Below are positions 31,720 through 39,913 of a stretch of DNA of 64,000 bases, one piece after another. The notes below the pieces were generated by a model, which saw nothing but the letters and a program-made list of their open reading frames with translations, was not told the origin of the DNA and ran no database searches. The first letter of the stretch is position 1; every line of letters starts with the position of its first letter. The position numbers were made by a program, and so were the translations under genes. Origin of the DNA: Hymenobacter monticola (GTDB lineage Bacteria > Bacteroidota > Bacteroidia > Cytophagales > Hymenobacteraceae); NCBI RefSeq assembly GCF_022811645.1, contig NZ_CP094537.1, forward strand, positions 1-64,000, written 5' to 3'.

Positions 31720-31806
31720 AGCAAGCCAAGCCAAGTGAGCCTGCGAACCTGGCGGTGCCATTGTATGATGCAAACGAAGTTTGTATATACAATGGCATGG
31801 CTTGCT
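31720..31806. other. oriT: candidate oriT (nested inverted repeats)
   Basis: Two nested perfect inverted repeats lie 76 bp upstream of the mobilisation operon: AGCAAGCCA (31720-31728)/TGGCTTGCT (31798-31806) outside and GCCATTGTAT (31757-31766)/ATACAATGGC (31787-31796) inside. Relaxase substrates typically have such arms beside nic. The nick itself cannot be placed by eye. Confidence 0.55.
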
Positions 31807-31849
31807 GGACGAAAGAACGAGCTAAAAGAACGGGGGCGTTGAACGATTC

Positions 31850-32345
31850 CAGAACGAGGCTAGGACTAAGCTAGAATGAGGCTTTGACGCTTTGATACTT
31901 TGAGGCTATGAGGCTCATCCACCAATCTCAATTAGGCTTCTGATTAGGAGGGAAGGGCTATGCTACTTGGATGAAAGGTGAGTGCTATAGGCAGTGGTTT
32001 TTTGAGGCTGTGAGGCTATGATACTTTGAGGCTATGACGCTGTGATAACGCGAGGCTTTGAGGCTGAATCTACACTGGTTGATACCCGTACTAAAAACCA
32101 CGAGCCACACTTGATACTTTGAGGCCTTGAGGCGAATGAGCTTTGGGGTTTTGGCTATTTGAGGCCGCGGTACTTTGAGGCTTAGAGGCTGTGATGTTTT
32201 GAGGCCCTGAGCCTATGACCCAAAGATTTTTTGAGTCTATGATACTTTGAGGCTAAGAGGCTGTGATAACGAGAGGCTATGAGGCCTTGATATTATGGGG
32301 CGCAACCTCAAAGTTTCTTTGAGGCTATGAGGCTTTGAGGTTTCG
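31850..32345 (+). repeat. degenerate GAGGC repeat array upstream of parA (centromere candidate)
   Basis: About 20 copies of GAGGC(T), in units of 7-9 bp such as TTTGAGGC, TATGAGGC and GATACTTTGAGGC, fill almost 500 bp before parA. The spacing is irregular and direct, not spacer-like. A partition centromere or a binding array for a partition or tra regulator is the simplest explanation. Confidence 0.6.
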
Positions 32346-32363
32346 TAGTTCCGTCTATCTTTG
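32334..32363 (+). promoter_or_regulatory. promoter of the parA/tra operon
   Basis: TTTG (32334-32337) and the perfect -7 box TATCTTTG (32356-32363) are 18 bp apart and lie 27 bp before the parA ATG, matching the Bacteroidota promoter consensus. The -33 box is part of the last GAGGC repeats, so array-binding proteins could control it. Confidence 0.65.
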
Positions 32364-32390
32364 TTTATCCCCTAACTAAAAAACTGACCC

Positions 32391-33197
32391 ATGAGCGAAC
32401 CAATAGTAATTGCCTTTGCCACCCAAAAAGGGGGTGCGGGCAAGTCCACCATCGGCGTACACGTTGCCTCAGCCCTGGCCTATGTCTATGGCTACAAGGT
32501 GGCTGTTTTGGACTGTGACTATCCCCAAAACACTGTCCAGGTATACCGCAACAACGAGTTACAGAAAATCAAGACGGACGAGTCGTTCAGTAACCGACTG
32601 CTCAATCAGGGAATCACTCCCTACCCGGTCAGCATATCGAGCGTGGAAAAGGCGGTAGATTCCATTGAGGCCCTGGAAAAGCAGGGCTTCGATTTCATTT
32701 TGGTAGATACACCTGGTACTATCAACATCACCGGCCTGCCCGAATTGCTTCGCATGGTGCAGTACATTTTCCTGCCGATGGAAGCCGACCAAGGCACCGT
32801 AGCATCTACGGTGGGCTACATGCAGGTTTTGGCGAGCTTCCTAAAGTCAGCTCAACCAGACCCCGACGAATCCAACCTACTCGGGTACTACGCCTTCTGG
32901 AATCGCTATGTAAAAGCGGAGAAAAAAGCCACTTACGACAACATAGAGAGCTTTTTCAAGGAAAAGGGCTTGCCCTTGCTGCAAAGCCGGGTAGAACTGC
33001 TGATTGGCTACAAAGAGAAGCGTTCGACGCTCTTCGCGCTTCCTGAGCGTGAACTGGAAAAGCTGGGTCTGGGCAAGCTGATAATGGAAATCCTCTATAT
33101 CGTCCTGGGGCCTGGTAAAACAACACCCTCCGGCAAAGCCATTGAGATGCCGGCTATCAATGCAGTCGAGGCCGCGGCTTCGGATGATTCGCTTTAA
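32391..33197 (+). CDS. parA: ParA/MinD-family ATPase (TraA-like)
   Basis: The 268-residue protein carries the deviant Walker A motif FATQKGGAGKST (K13 to T20), a Walker A' segment (VAVLDCDYPQNTVQ) and a Walker B-like FILVDTPGT. It is a ParA-type ATPase. In Bacteroidota conjugative elements such a gene (traA) opens the tra operon; on a plasmid it can also drive partition. No ParB is evident; the repeat array upstream may be its centromere and the 220-aa protein downstream its partner. Confidence 0.88.
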   Translation: MSEPIVIAFATQKGGAGKSTIGVHVASALAYVYGYKVAVLDCDYPQNTVQVYRNNELQKIKTDESFSNRLLNQGITPYPVSISSVEKAVDSIEALEKQGFDFILVDTPGTINITGLPELLRMVQYIFLPMEADQGTVASTVGYMQVLASFLKSAQPDPDESNLLGYYAFWNRYVKAEKKATYDNIESFFKEKGLPLLQSRVELLIGYKEKRSTLFALPERELEKLGLGKLIMEILYIVLGPGKTTPSGKAIEMPAINAVEAAASDDSL

Positions 33198-33237
33198 CAC
33201 CTAGTGCACGCACACCCTCTAAAAGCCCTACAGACCC

Positions 33238-33900
33238 ATGGCCAAACCTAAACCAAAAAGCGACGAGGAGAAGAAAGCCGCGCTTTCTCAAATGCTCAGC
33301 TTAGCCGAAACCACAAATCACCTCACCAACGCGGGACCTGCAGCAGCACCAGCAGGGTCGGAGAGTGGCCAGCAGGCATCACCCACGCCGGCACCCACCT
33401 CGGATAATCAGGAACAAAAGGGAGAAAATGTTTCGGTGGCACCGACCCCTGAAGCCGCAGTTCCGGCTGCCTCTGAGCCGGCGACTAGCCCTGCGCCGGA
33501 AGTCCCTGCGCCGGAACCCACGGCTTTGACGCCGGCGCCGGTGCCAACACCCGAACCTGAACCGAAAGCACCCGCACCAGCGGCGGCTGCCGCAACTAAA
33601 GACAACGACTCGGCCGTAGAACCGTCGCCAGGGGCTATACCTGACTCAGTGACTACCGTAGAGGTGGGGGCAGTGGAGTTGGCGTCGCTTTTCAAGCCCT
33701 CAGCCGACAAAAAGGTATTTACCATGCGGCTGACAGATGCCCATTACCAATATCTCCTCCTGCTGGGCACCATCGTAGGCAATGGGGCATCCGCGCCCGA
33801 TATCGTGCATAACATCATCGAGCACTTCATCGACAAAAACGACCAACAGATACAAAAGGCCATCGCGAAGCAGCTGCGACAACGCCAGGCCAAAAAGTAA
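33238..33900 (+). CDS. tra-operon protein with DUF3408-like C-terminus (TraB-like)
   Basis: The 220-residue protein has a polar head, then about 100 residues of Pro/Ala/Glu repeats (linker), and a folded C-terminus (FTMRLTDAHYQYLLLLGTIV, DIVHNIIEHFIDKNDQQIQK) like the DUF3408 proteins that follow traA in Bacteroidota elements. The C-terminal part could be a ribbon-helix-helix-type DNA-binding or ParB-like partner. It follows parA by 40 bp. Confidence 0.6.
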   Translation: MAKPKPKSDEEKKAALSQMLSLAETTNHLTNAGPAAAPAGSESGQQASPTPAPTSDNQEQKGENVSVAPTPEAAVPAASEPATSPAPEVPAPEPTALTPAPVPTPEPEPKAPAPAAAAATKDNDSAVEPSPGAIPDSVTTVEVGAVELASLFKPSADKKVFTMRLTDAHYQYLLLLGTIVGNGASAPDIVHNIIEHFIDKNDQQIQKAIAKQLRQRQAKK

Positions 33901-33927
33901 AACCCAACCTTTCATTTCCTTTCCAAA

Positions 33928-34815
33928 ATGCTTAATCAGTATACCTGGGGTGACTTTGCCCTTTTTGTCCTGGTAGTGGTCACCCTCTACTACTTGGTGG
34001 TCGGCTTCCTGTATTACCGGCAAGAATTGACAGATTTCTTAACCCGGAAGGGTAGGGGAGGGGCACAACTCGCCGGGGTGGGGGCTGCCTCTGCAGCCTC
34101 AGTTCCTCCTTCGCTGGTCCGTACTCAGTCAGCCTTTGTTGTAGCTACCCCTACCGCAACGGAATCGAAAGCCGACGTAGAAACCCCGGAAGTAGAGGAC
34201 GGCGCTGCTTCAAACCTGCCTGATGGCCAGGAGGTAGCGGAAGTAACCGGGTCGCTGCCGGATTCTACGGCAGCAGCTACCGGCCTGGATGATGGTGAGT
34301 CCGCCGCGGTGCCAATGGATTCAGCTGGTGGAGCGGAAACAGAAACCGACACAGCCGCCGAATACGACGAGCAGCGCACAGAGGAACTGGACGAGGTAGA
34401 TACCGAACTGGCAGCCCGGGCACGGCAACTAGCCGCTCAGATGCCGGTCGAGGAAACCAATGGGGAGGAGGAAGGCGTTATTGAAAAAAACAATAACGAA
34501 ATAGTCGATATTGAAACCATCAGTACCTTCAGTCACGTAGAGGCCGAGACAGCTTATGAGCATGGCTCTTCAACCACTGGAGACTTGCTCTATGAGTTTC
34601 AGGAACCCATCGGTTCAACCGCCGATGTATTACCTGCTGCTGAACAGCTCTTTTCGGCTACTTCAGTGGTGGACTTCATCGCTCAGGCGCGAGCTGGCAA
34701 CCGGCCAGCTGGACCAGTTGCATTGAATGAAACTTCCCTGGCTACGCTAATTGCAGACAAGGTTTCAGCAAGCAATCAGGAATTGAATGCCCTGTTCGGA
34801 GAAGACGAATCGTAG
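33928..34815 (+). CDS. membrane-anchored acidic tra-operon protein, 295 aa
   Basis: One N-terminal membrane helix (FALFVLVVVTLYYLVVGFLY) is followed by a short basic loop and a long acidic, low-complexity cytoplasmic region. The C-terminus has a helical part (ATLIADKVSASNQELNALFG). It has the position of TraC/TraD in Bacteroidota tra operons. I do not recognise a domain. Confidence 0.55.
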   Translation: MLNQYTWGDFALFVLVVVTLYYLVVGFLYYRQELTDFLTRKGRGGAQLAGVGAASAASVPPSLVRTQSAFVVATPTATESKADVETPEVEDGAASNLPDGQEVAEVTGSLPDSTAAATGLDDGESAAVPMDSAGGAETETDTAAEYDEQRTEELDEVDTELAARARQLAAQMPVEETNGEEEGVIEKNNNEIVDIETISTFSHVEAETAYEHGSSTTGDLLYEFQEPIGSTADVLPAAEQLFSATSVVDFIAQARAGNRPAGPVALNETSLATLIADKVSASNQELNALFGEDES

Positions 34816-34862
34816 CGCTTCCTTTTCCCTTCCTACCAACACCATCTTCCTTTCCATCTTCT

Positions 34863-35174
34863 ATGAAAAACCAACGCACTGTTCGCACCCTTTCTACCGC
34901 CATACTATTACTGGCTACCCACGTAATGTATGGTCAGGGCGGCAACGGCACGGCTGGCATCCAAGATGCTACGACGCAAGTAACAAGCTACTTTGAGCCG
35001 CTAACCAATCTGATGTATGCCATTGGCGCGGTACTGGGCCTGGTAGGGGCCATAAAGGTGTACAGCAAGTGGAACTCGGGCGACCAGGACACGCAGAAAA
35101 CGGCCGTGTCGTGGTTTGGCTCGATGATTTTCCTGGTTATCGTGGCTACGGTCATCCGCTCGTTCTTCCTGTAG
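34863..35174 (+). CDS. traE: TraE (DUF4134), VirB2-like
   Basis: The 103-residue protein has a signal peptide (ending MYGQ) and two membrane helices (TNLMYAIGAVLGLVGAIKVY and WFGSMIFLVIVATVIRSFF). This is the DUF4134/TraE layout; such pilin-like proteins are VirB2 counterparts of the Bacteroidota mating channel. It is followed 9 bp later by traF. Confidence 0.85.
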   Translation: MKNQRTVRTLSTAILLLATHVMYGQGGNGTAGIQDATTQVTSYFEPLTNLMYAIGAVLGLVGAIKVYSKWNSGDQDTQKTAVSWFGSMIFLVIVATVIRSFFL

Positions 35175-35183
35175 CCCTGGGCT

Positions 35184-35516
35184 ATGCCTGCCTATGACCT
35201 AAACCGGGGCATTAACAAGCCCGTCGAATTCAAGGGGCTGGTGGGAAGCAACATCTACTTCCTGGTGGCTGGCATCGGCCTGACGTTCGTTCTGTTCGTG
35301 GCCATGTACCTGGCCGGCGTTCCGCTAGTGATTACGATGCTGGTAACCTTCGCCGTGGGCGGGGGAATGTGGGCTGGGGTATTTGCCCTCAACCGCAAGT
35401 ATGGGGAGCACGGCCTGATGAAAGCCAGTGCTCGGCGCTCATCGCCCAAGTTCATTACGAACCGGCAGAGTCGCTTATTCCAACATCTCAACGAGGACCG
35501 GACCGGGCGCGCATAG
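35184..35516 (+). CDS. traF: TraF (DUF4133), VirB3-like
   Basis: The 110-residue inner-membrane protein begins LNRGINKPVEFKGLVGSNIY, the TraF/DUF4133 signature, and has two hydrophobic segments (residues 25-65). It corresponds to VirB3, which docks the VirB4 ATPase. The next gene, traG, starts 27 bp downstream. Confidence 0.88.
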   Translation: MPAYDLNRGINKPVEFKGLVGSNIYFLVAGIGLTFVLFVAMYLAGVPLVITMLVTFAVGGGMWAGVFALNRKYGEHGLMKASARRSSPKFITNRQSRLFQHLNEDRTGRA

Positions 35517-35543
35517 CGCCCGGTTTTGGTTACTCTCTACCGC

Positions 35544-38036
35544 ATGAGCAACAAAGTTCTGCCTTCCGTTTCCCTGGAATCCAAGCAGCCCATCTACAAG
35601 GTTGAAAAGGACTGCCTCATCTCGAAGAACGCCGATGTTACGGTAGCCTTTCGGCTGGACCTGCCCGAAATCTTCACCCTCTCGCGGGAAGATTACGCGC
35701 AGCTGCAGTCGGCCTTTGTCAAGGCCGTGCGCCTGTTGCCGGACCACTCCGTAGTGCACAAGCAGGACTGGTACGTGGAAGACAAATACGCACCAGGCTT
35801 CGAGGCGGAAAGAACGTTGCTCTCGGCGTCCTACGAGCGCCATTTCAACGAGCGGCCCTTCCTCAACCACTTTTGCTACATCTACATCACCAAGTGCGCT
35901 TCGGAGCGTCCGGATTGGGGAAGTGCCTCGGGTCTGCTGGCCCGGCGCAACATCGTGCCCAAGGAAATGCTGGACCCGAAGGAGCTGGAGGCTTTCTTTG
36001 ACAGCGTAGGTCAATTCGTGCGGACCCTGGAAGGAGTGGGGCCAACCAATGCGCCCTACATCAAGTCGCATCGGCTCACGTCCGACGAGCTAGCCGGCAC
36101 CGAGCAGGCGGCGGGGCTGCTGGAAAAGTACCTGGCGCTGGACCTGTCCGACCAGGCCGTACAAGTAGACCTGGACCTGACCGAAGGGCTGAAGGTGGGC
36201 GCGGAGATATGCAACATGTTCTCGGTCGCTAACTTGGATGATTTACCCATTGGCGTAGAAACGGATATTCGCTACGAGCAATACAGCACCGAACAATCGG
36301 ACTTTCCCATCAGCTTTGCCGCGCCTCTGGGGCTACTGCTGGGGGCCAACCACATCCTGAACCAGTATGTGTTCCTGGATAACACGGCCAAGACCGTGAA
36401 GATGTTTGAGCAGAAGAAGGACCGGCTCAACTCGCTCTCGCTCTACTCGCGGCAAAACGCCATCAACTTCGAGTACTACAACTCCTTCCTCAACGAGTTG
36501 ATTGCGACCAAGCGCCGCCCGGCGCGGGTGCACTGCAACGTGCTCACCTGGGGCCAGAATGAGGACCAGCTGACGGAGGTTCGCAAGCTGGTGAACGCCG
36601 CCTTCAACGCCATGAACTGCAAGCCGCGGCAAAACACCGTGGACATTGCCGCGCTCTATTGGGGCGGCATCCCGGGCAACGCCGGCGACTTCCCCTCGGA
36701 AGAGACCTTTTACACCTTCATCGAGCAGGCTGTTTGCTTCTGGGCCAGCGAGACCAACTACCGCTCCACGGGCGCCACGAAGGGCATCAAGCTCTCCGAC
36801 CGCCTCACCGGCAAACCGGTGCTGGTCGATATCTCGGATGAGCCGATGAAGAAGCAAATCATCTTCAACCGCAACAAGTTTGTGCTCGGCCCCTCGGGCT
36901 CGGGCAAGTCGTTTTTCACCAACCACATGGTACGCCAGTATTACGAGCAGGGCGCGCACGTCCTGCTGGTCGATACCGGCAACTCCTACAAAGGGCTATG
37001 TGAGTTGGTGGGCGGCGTATACTTCACCTATGAGGAAGATGACCCCATCGCCTTCAACCCCTTCCTGATTTCCGGCAAGCTCGACGTCGAGAAAAAGGAA
37101 TCCATCAAAACGCTGCTGCAGGCGCTTTGGAAGAAAGACGACGAAAGCGTGAGCCAGTCGGAGTACGTCTCGCTCTCTACGGCCGTGAGCACCTACTACG
37201 TGATGCTGGAAGCCAACCCGGCTGTTAAGCCTAGCTTCAACTCGTTTTACGAGTACGTGAAAGGCCCTTATCGCAAGCTGCTGGAAGAAGACAAGGTCCG
37301 GGAGAAAGATTTCGACATCGACAACTTCATCTATGTCCTGAAGCCTTATTACCGGGGCGGAGAGTACGACTACCTGCTCAACTCGGAAAAGGAGCTGGAT
37401 TTGGTGAACGCGCCTTTCATCGTTTTCGAGCTGGACAACATCAAGGACCACCCCATCCTGTTCCCGGTGGTCACGCTCATCATCATGGAAACCTTCATTT
37501 CCAAGATGCGGAAGTTGAAAGGCATCCGCAAGATGATTCTGATTGAGGAAGCCTGGAAGGCCCTCACCACGCCGGGTATGGCCGCCTACATCAAGTATCT
37601 GTTCAAAACGGTGCGGAAGTTCTTTGGGGAAGCCATCGTGGTCACCCAGGAGATAGATGACATCATCGGCAACGAGATTGTCAAGGATGCCATCATCAAC
37701 AACTCGGACTGCAAGATTCTGCTCGACCAGCGCAAGTTCATCAACCGCTTCGATGAGATACAGGCGCTGCTCTCCCTGACGCCCAAGGAAAAGGACCTGG
37801 TGCTGAGCATCAACCGGGACAACAAGTCTACGCGGGGCCGCTACACCGAGGTATTCATCAGCCTGGGCGGGGTCGTATCGAAGGTCTACGCCATCGAGGT
37901 GTCGAAGGAGGAATACGTGACCTACACCACCGAGGAAACCGAAAAGGTGAAGCTTTTCGAGAAGTTCAAACAGACCGGGGACATGCCCACGGCCATCAAG
38001 TTGTTTGCCGCCGACCTCCGCGAAGGCCGGGCGTAA
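35544..38036 (+). CDS. traG: TraG, VirB4-type conjugation ATPase
   Basis: The 830-residue protein has the VirB4 form found in Bacteroidota: an N-terminal alpha/beta part, then an ATPase domain with Walker A GPSGSGKS (449-456) and Walker B KMILIEEAWK (about 660-672). DDIIGNEIVKDAIINNSDCK is a typical late segment. It energises assembly of the channel. The ATG at 35544 is preferred over a TTG 18 bp upstream. It is very well conserved for a tra gene and shows no damage. Confidence 0.93.
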   Translation: MSNKVLPSVSLESKQPIYKVEKDCLISKNADVTVAFRLDLPEIFTLSREDYAQLQSAFVKAVRLLPDHSVVHKQDWYVEDKYAPGFEAERTLLSASYERHFNERPFLNHFCYIYITKCASERPDWGSASGLLARRNIVPKEMLDPKELEAFFDSVGQFVRTLEGVGPTNAPYIKSHRLTSDELAGTEQAAGLLEKYLALDLSDQAVQVDLDLTEGLKVGAEICNMFSVANLDDLPIGVETDIRYEQYSTEQSDFPISFAAPLGLLLGANHILNQYVFLDNTAKTVKMFEQKKDRLNSLSLYSRQNAINFEYYNSFLNELIATKRRPARVHCNVLTWGQNEDQLTEVRKLVNAAFNAMNCKPRQNTVDIAALYWGGIPGNAGDFPSEETFYTFIEQAVCFWASETNYRSTGATKGIKLSDRLTGKPVLVDISDEPMKKQIIFNRNKFVLGPSGSGKSFFTNHMVRQYYEQGAHVLLVDTGNSYKGLCELVGGVYFTYEEDDPIAFNPFLISGKLDVEKKESIKTLLQALWKKDDESVSQSEYVSLSTAVSTYYVMLEANPAVKPSFNSFYEYVKGPYRKLLEEDKVREKDFDIDNFIYVLKPYYRGGEYDYLLNSEKELDLVNAPFIVFELDNIKDHPILFPVVTLIIMETFISKMRKLKGIRKMILIEEAWKALTTPGMAAYIKYLFKTVRKFFGEAIVVTQEIDDIIGNEIVKDAIINNSDCKILLDQRKFINRFDEIQALLSLTPKEKDLVLSINRDNKSTRGRYTEVFISLGGVVSKVYAIEVSKEEYVTYTTEETEKVKLFEKFKQTGDMPTAIKLFAADLREGRA

Positions 38037-38063
38037 GTCTCACTTCAACAAAAGGGGAAAAAC

Positions 38064-38711
38064 ATGAAAACGAAAGTCACCATCCTTGGCCTAGCTGTCC
38101 TGTGCCTGAGTGCCGGCGAAGCCTCCGCGCAGCTCGTCGTAACCGCCCCGGTGCTGGAAGTCCAGTCGGGCGTACAGACCGGCCTACAGAACACCATGAA
38201 AGGCCTTTCCAAAGCGGCCAATGTGCTGGTGAAAGCCGGCGTGAAGGAGCAGGAGTTGACCAAAGTCTTCTCGGAGAAAAACCTGCAGTTGGCCAAGACC
38301 TGGTACGACGGGCTGCTGCAGGTCAGCTCGGCCGTTCGGAATTACCGGCGCGTTCAATCTGTGTTTGAGAAGCAGGGAAAAATCATCCAGACGTACTCAA
38401 CTGCCATCGAAACGCTGCGGCAGTCGCGCTATGTGCAGCCGGAACAGCTCTCGCTCATGACGGCGACCTACACCAAGATGCTGACCGAAAGCGCTAACAC
38501 GCTTTCTGACCTGCAAACCATCGTGAGCCCGGCCATGCTCAAAATGACGGATGCCGAGCGGATGCGCTTCATCGATAAGCTGGACACCAAAATATCCGAC
38601 CAGTTGGGTCTAATCCAATATTACACGGAACGCAATTTCGTGCAGATGCACATGGCTGAGCAAAAGGCGCAGGACACGCAGGCACTCAACGCCTTCATGG
38701 GTGCCCGCTAG
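38064..38711 (+). CDS. traI: TraI-like protein (DUF4141), first of a tandem pair
   Basis: The 215-residue exported protein has a signal peptide (ending ASAQ) and long helices (VSSAVRNYRRVQSVFEKQGK, TDAERMRFIDKLDTKI). This helical pattern, with LxxIVxxxxLxMTDxERMxFID, fits TraI/DUF4141, the VirB5-like component. The next gene is a diverged copy of it. Confidence 0.7.
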   Translation: MKTKVTILGLAVLCLSAGEASAQLVVTAPVLEVQSGVQTGLQNTMKGLSKAANVLVKAGVKEQELTKVFSEKNLQLAKTWYDGLLQVSSAVRNYRRVQSVFEKQGKIIQTYSTAIETLRQSRYVQPEQLSLMTATYTKMLTESANTLSDLQTIVSPAMLKMTDAERMRFIDKLDTKISDQLGLIQYYTERNFVQMHMAEQKAQDTQALNAFMGAR

Positions 38712-38742
38712 TCCTGTTTACTCCTTACCTCTCTCTACTGCC

Positions 38743-39384
38743 ATGAAAGCAACTACTAAGATATTCGCCCTGGGCCTGGCCCTACTTGCCGCTCCGTCTT
38801 ATGCCCAATCGGTTATCTCGGCCCCCATTGCGGAAAGCCAATCCCGTAAGCAGGTCGTTCACCAAGGCGTTTCTACCACCCTGCTGGGGCAAGGCAAACT
38901 GCTGGCCAACGACATGAAAGTGGTCAGCGGCAAGATTAAGGGCATCATTGACAAAACACAGCAGCTGCACGACCAATGGTATAGTAGCCTGCTGCAAATC
39001 AGTGCCGGGGTCCGCAACTATCGCCGGGTACGCGAGATTTACACGCACCAAAGCGAGATGATTAACCAGTTCGCTACCGCTATCCCGGAACTGCGGACCA
39101 AGCAGCTCTCGCCCGCGCAGCTTAGCGAAGCCTCAACGGTGTACCAGGCGCTTTTGCAAGAGAACGTAGCCTTGCTGGGGGAGCTGTCCGGGGTGCTCAG
39201 TGCCAGCCGAGCCAAAATGACGGACCCGGAGCGAATCGAGTTCATCGACAACATCGCGGACCGCATCGCCAGGCAGCACCACTTGATGAACTACTTCAGC
39301 AACAAGTGCCGGGCCATCGCGCAGCACCAGGCCCAGCAGGTGCAGGACCGCGAAGCCATGAGTGCCTTTATGACTGCCCGCTAA
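38743..39384 (+). CDS. TraI-like protein, second of a tandem pair
   Basis: The 213-residue protein is a paralogue of the preceding gene. It has a signal peptide ending SYAQ, a shared QISAGVRNYRRVREIYTHQS (VSSAVRNYRRVQSVFEKQGK in the first), KMTDPERIEFIDNI and a common end (AMSAFMTAR against ALNAFMGAR). Both ORFs look intact. ATG 38743 gives a proper signal peptide. It probably contributes to the same pilus-tip or channel part. Confidence 0.7.
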   Translation: MKATTKIFALGLALLAAPSYAQSVISAPIAESQSRKQVVHQGVSTTLLGQGKLLANDMKVVSGKIKGIIDKTQQLHDQWYSSLLQISAGVRNYRRVREIYTHQSEMINQFATAIPELRTKQLSPAQLSEASTVYQALLQENVALLGELSGVLSASRAKMTDPERIEFIDNIADRIARQHHLMNYFSNKCRAIAQHQAQQVQDREAMSAFMTAR

Positions 39385-39421
39385 GAGCGCAGTCCTTCGT
39401 CCACCTATCGCCTTTTGTGTT

Positions 39422-39865
39422 ATGAAAACCTCCCTTATCCTGGGGCTTGGGATACTATTGGCTGGCTGCGGCTCGGACGCAACAACCAGCACGGCAACAA
39501 CGACGGCTCCGGCCGTTACTGCTTCTGCAGCCAGTGCCAACCCGGACCCCCGCGTAGATACCGTTCGCCAGCAGCACCAGCGGCTGCTCAGCATCCAACA
39601 AGAATACCTGGTGCAGCTCGGCCAACTTAAAGGCAACGAGAAGTTGAGCCCGAAACGGGTGCAAAAGTCCAAAGAGGACTACACCTACTTCATCGGACAA
39701 AGCCAGGCCAATCTTACCGCCCTCGACCAACTCGACCCTTCCAAAGCCCAAGACCCGGCACAAGTCGCCCTGGTCGGGGAAATAGCCGAAAAGCAGGCCA
39801 GCGTGCTGAACCTGGCCAAGAAAAAGCTGGCTGGCATCCACAACGAGCATTACCTGCCCCAATAG
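39422..39865 (+). CDS. lipoprotein of the tra operon, 147 aa
   Basis: A signal peptide with lipobox LLAGC (cysteine about residue 16) is followed by a Thr/Ala linker and a helical domain (QQHQRLLSIQQEYLVQLGQL, AEKQASVLNLAKKKLAGIHN). It lies between traI-2 and traJ. Small lipoproteins at this place in conjugation operons can be VirB7-like channel parts or entry-exclusion proteins. Neither role is shown by sequence. Confidence 0.6.
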   Translation: MKTSLILGLGILLAGCGSDATTSTATTTAPAVTASAASANPDPRVDTVRQQHQRLLSIQQEYLVQLGQLKGNEKLSPKRVQKSKEDYTYFIGQSQANLTALDQLDPSKAQDPAQVALVGEIAEKQASVLNLAKKKLAGIHNEHYLPQ

Positions 39866-39913
39866 GCCCGTTCTGGCCCTTTTACCCCCATCCTGAATTC
39901 TCCTTTCTCTCCA

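Noticed and set aside
31850..32345. GAGGC array as a CRISPR array
   Set aside because: Units are only 7-9 bp, irregular and direct; there are no spacers and no cas genes.
33238..33900. ParB assignment for the 220-aa protein after parA
   Set aside because: No ParB CTP-binding or helix-turn-helix motif is visible; the C-terminus fits DUF3408-like tra proteins better.
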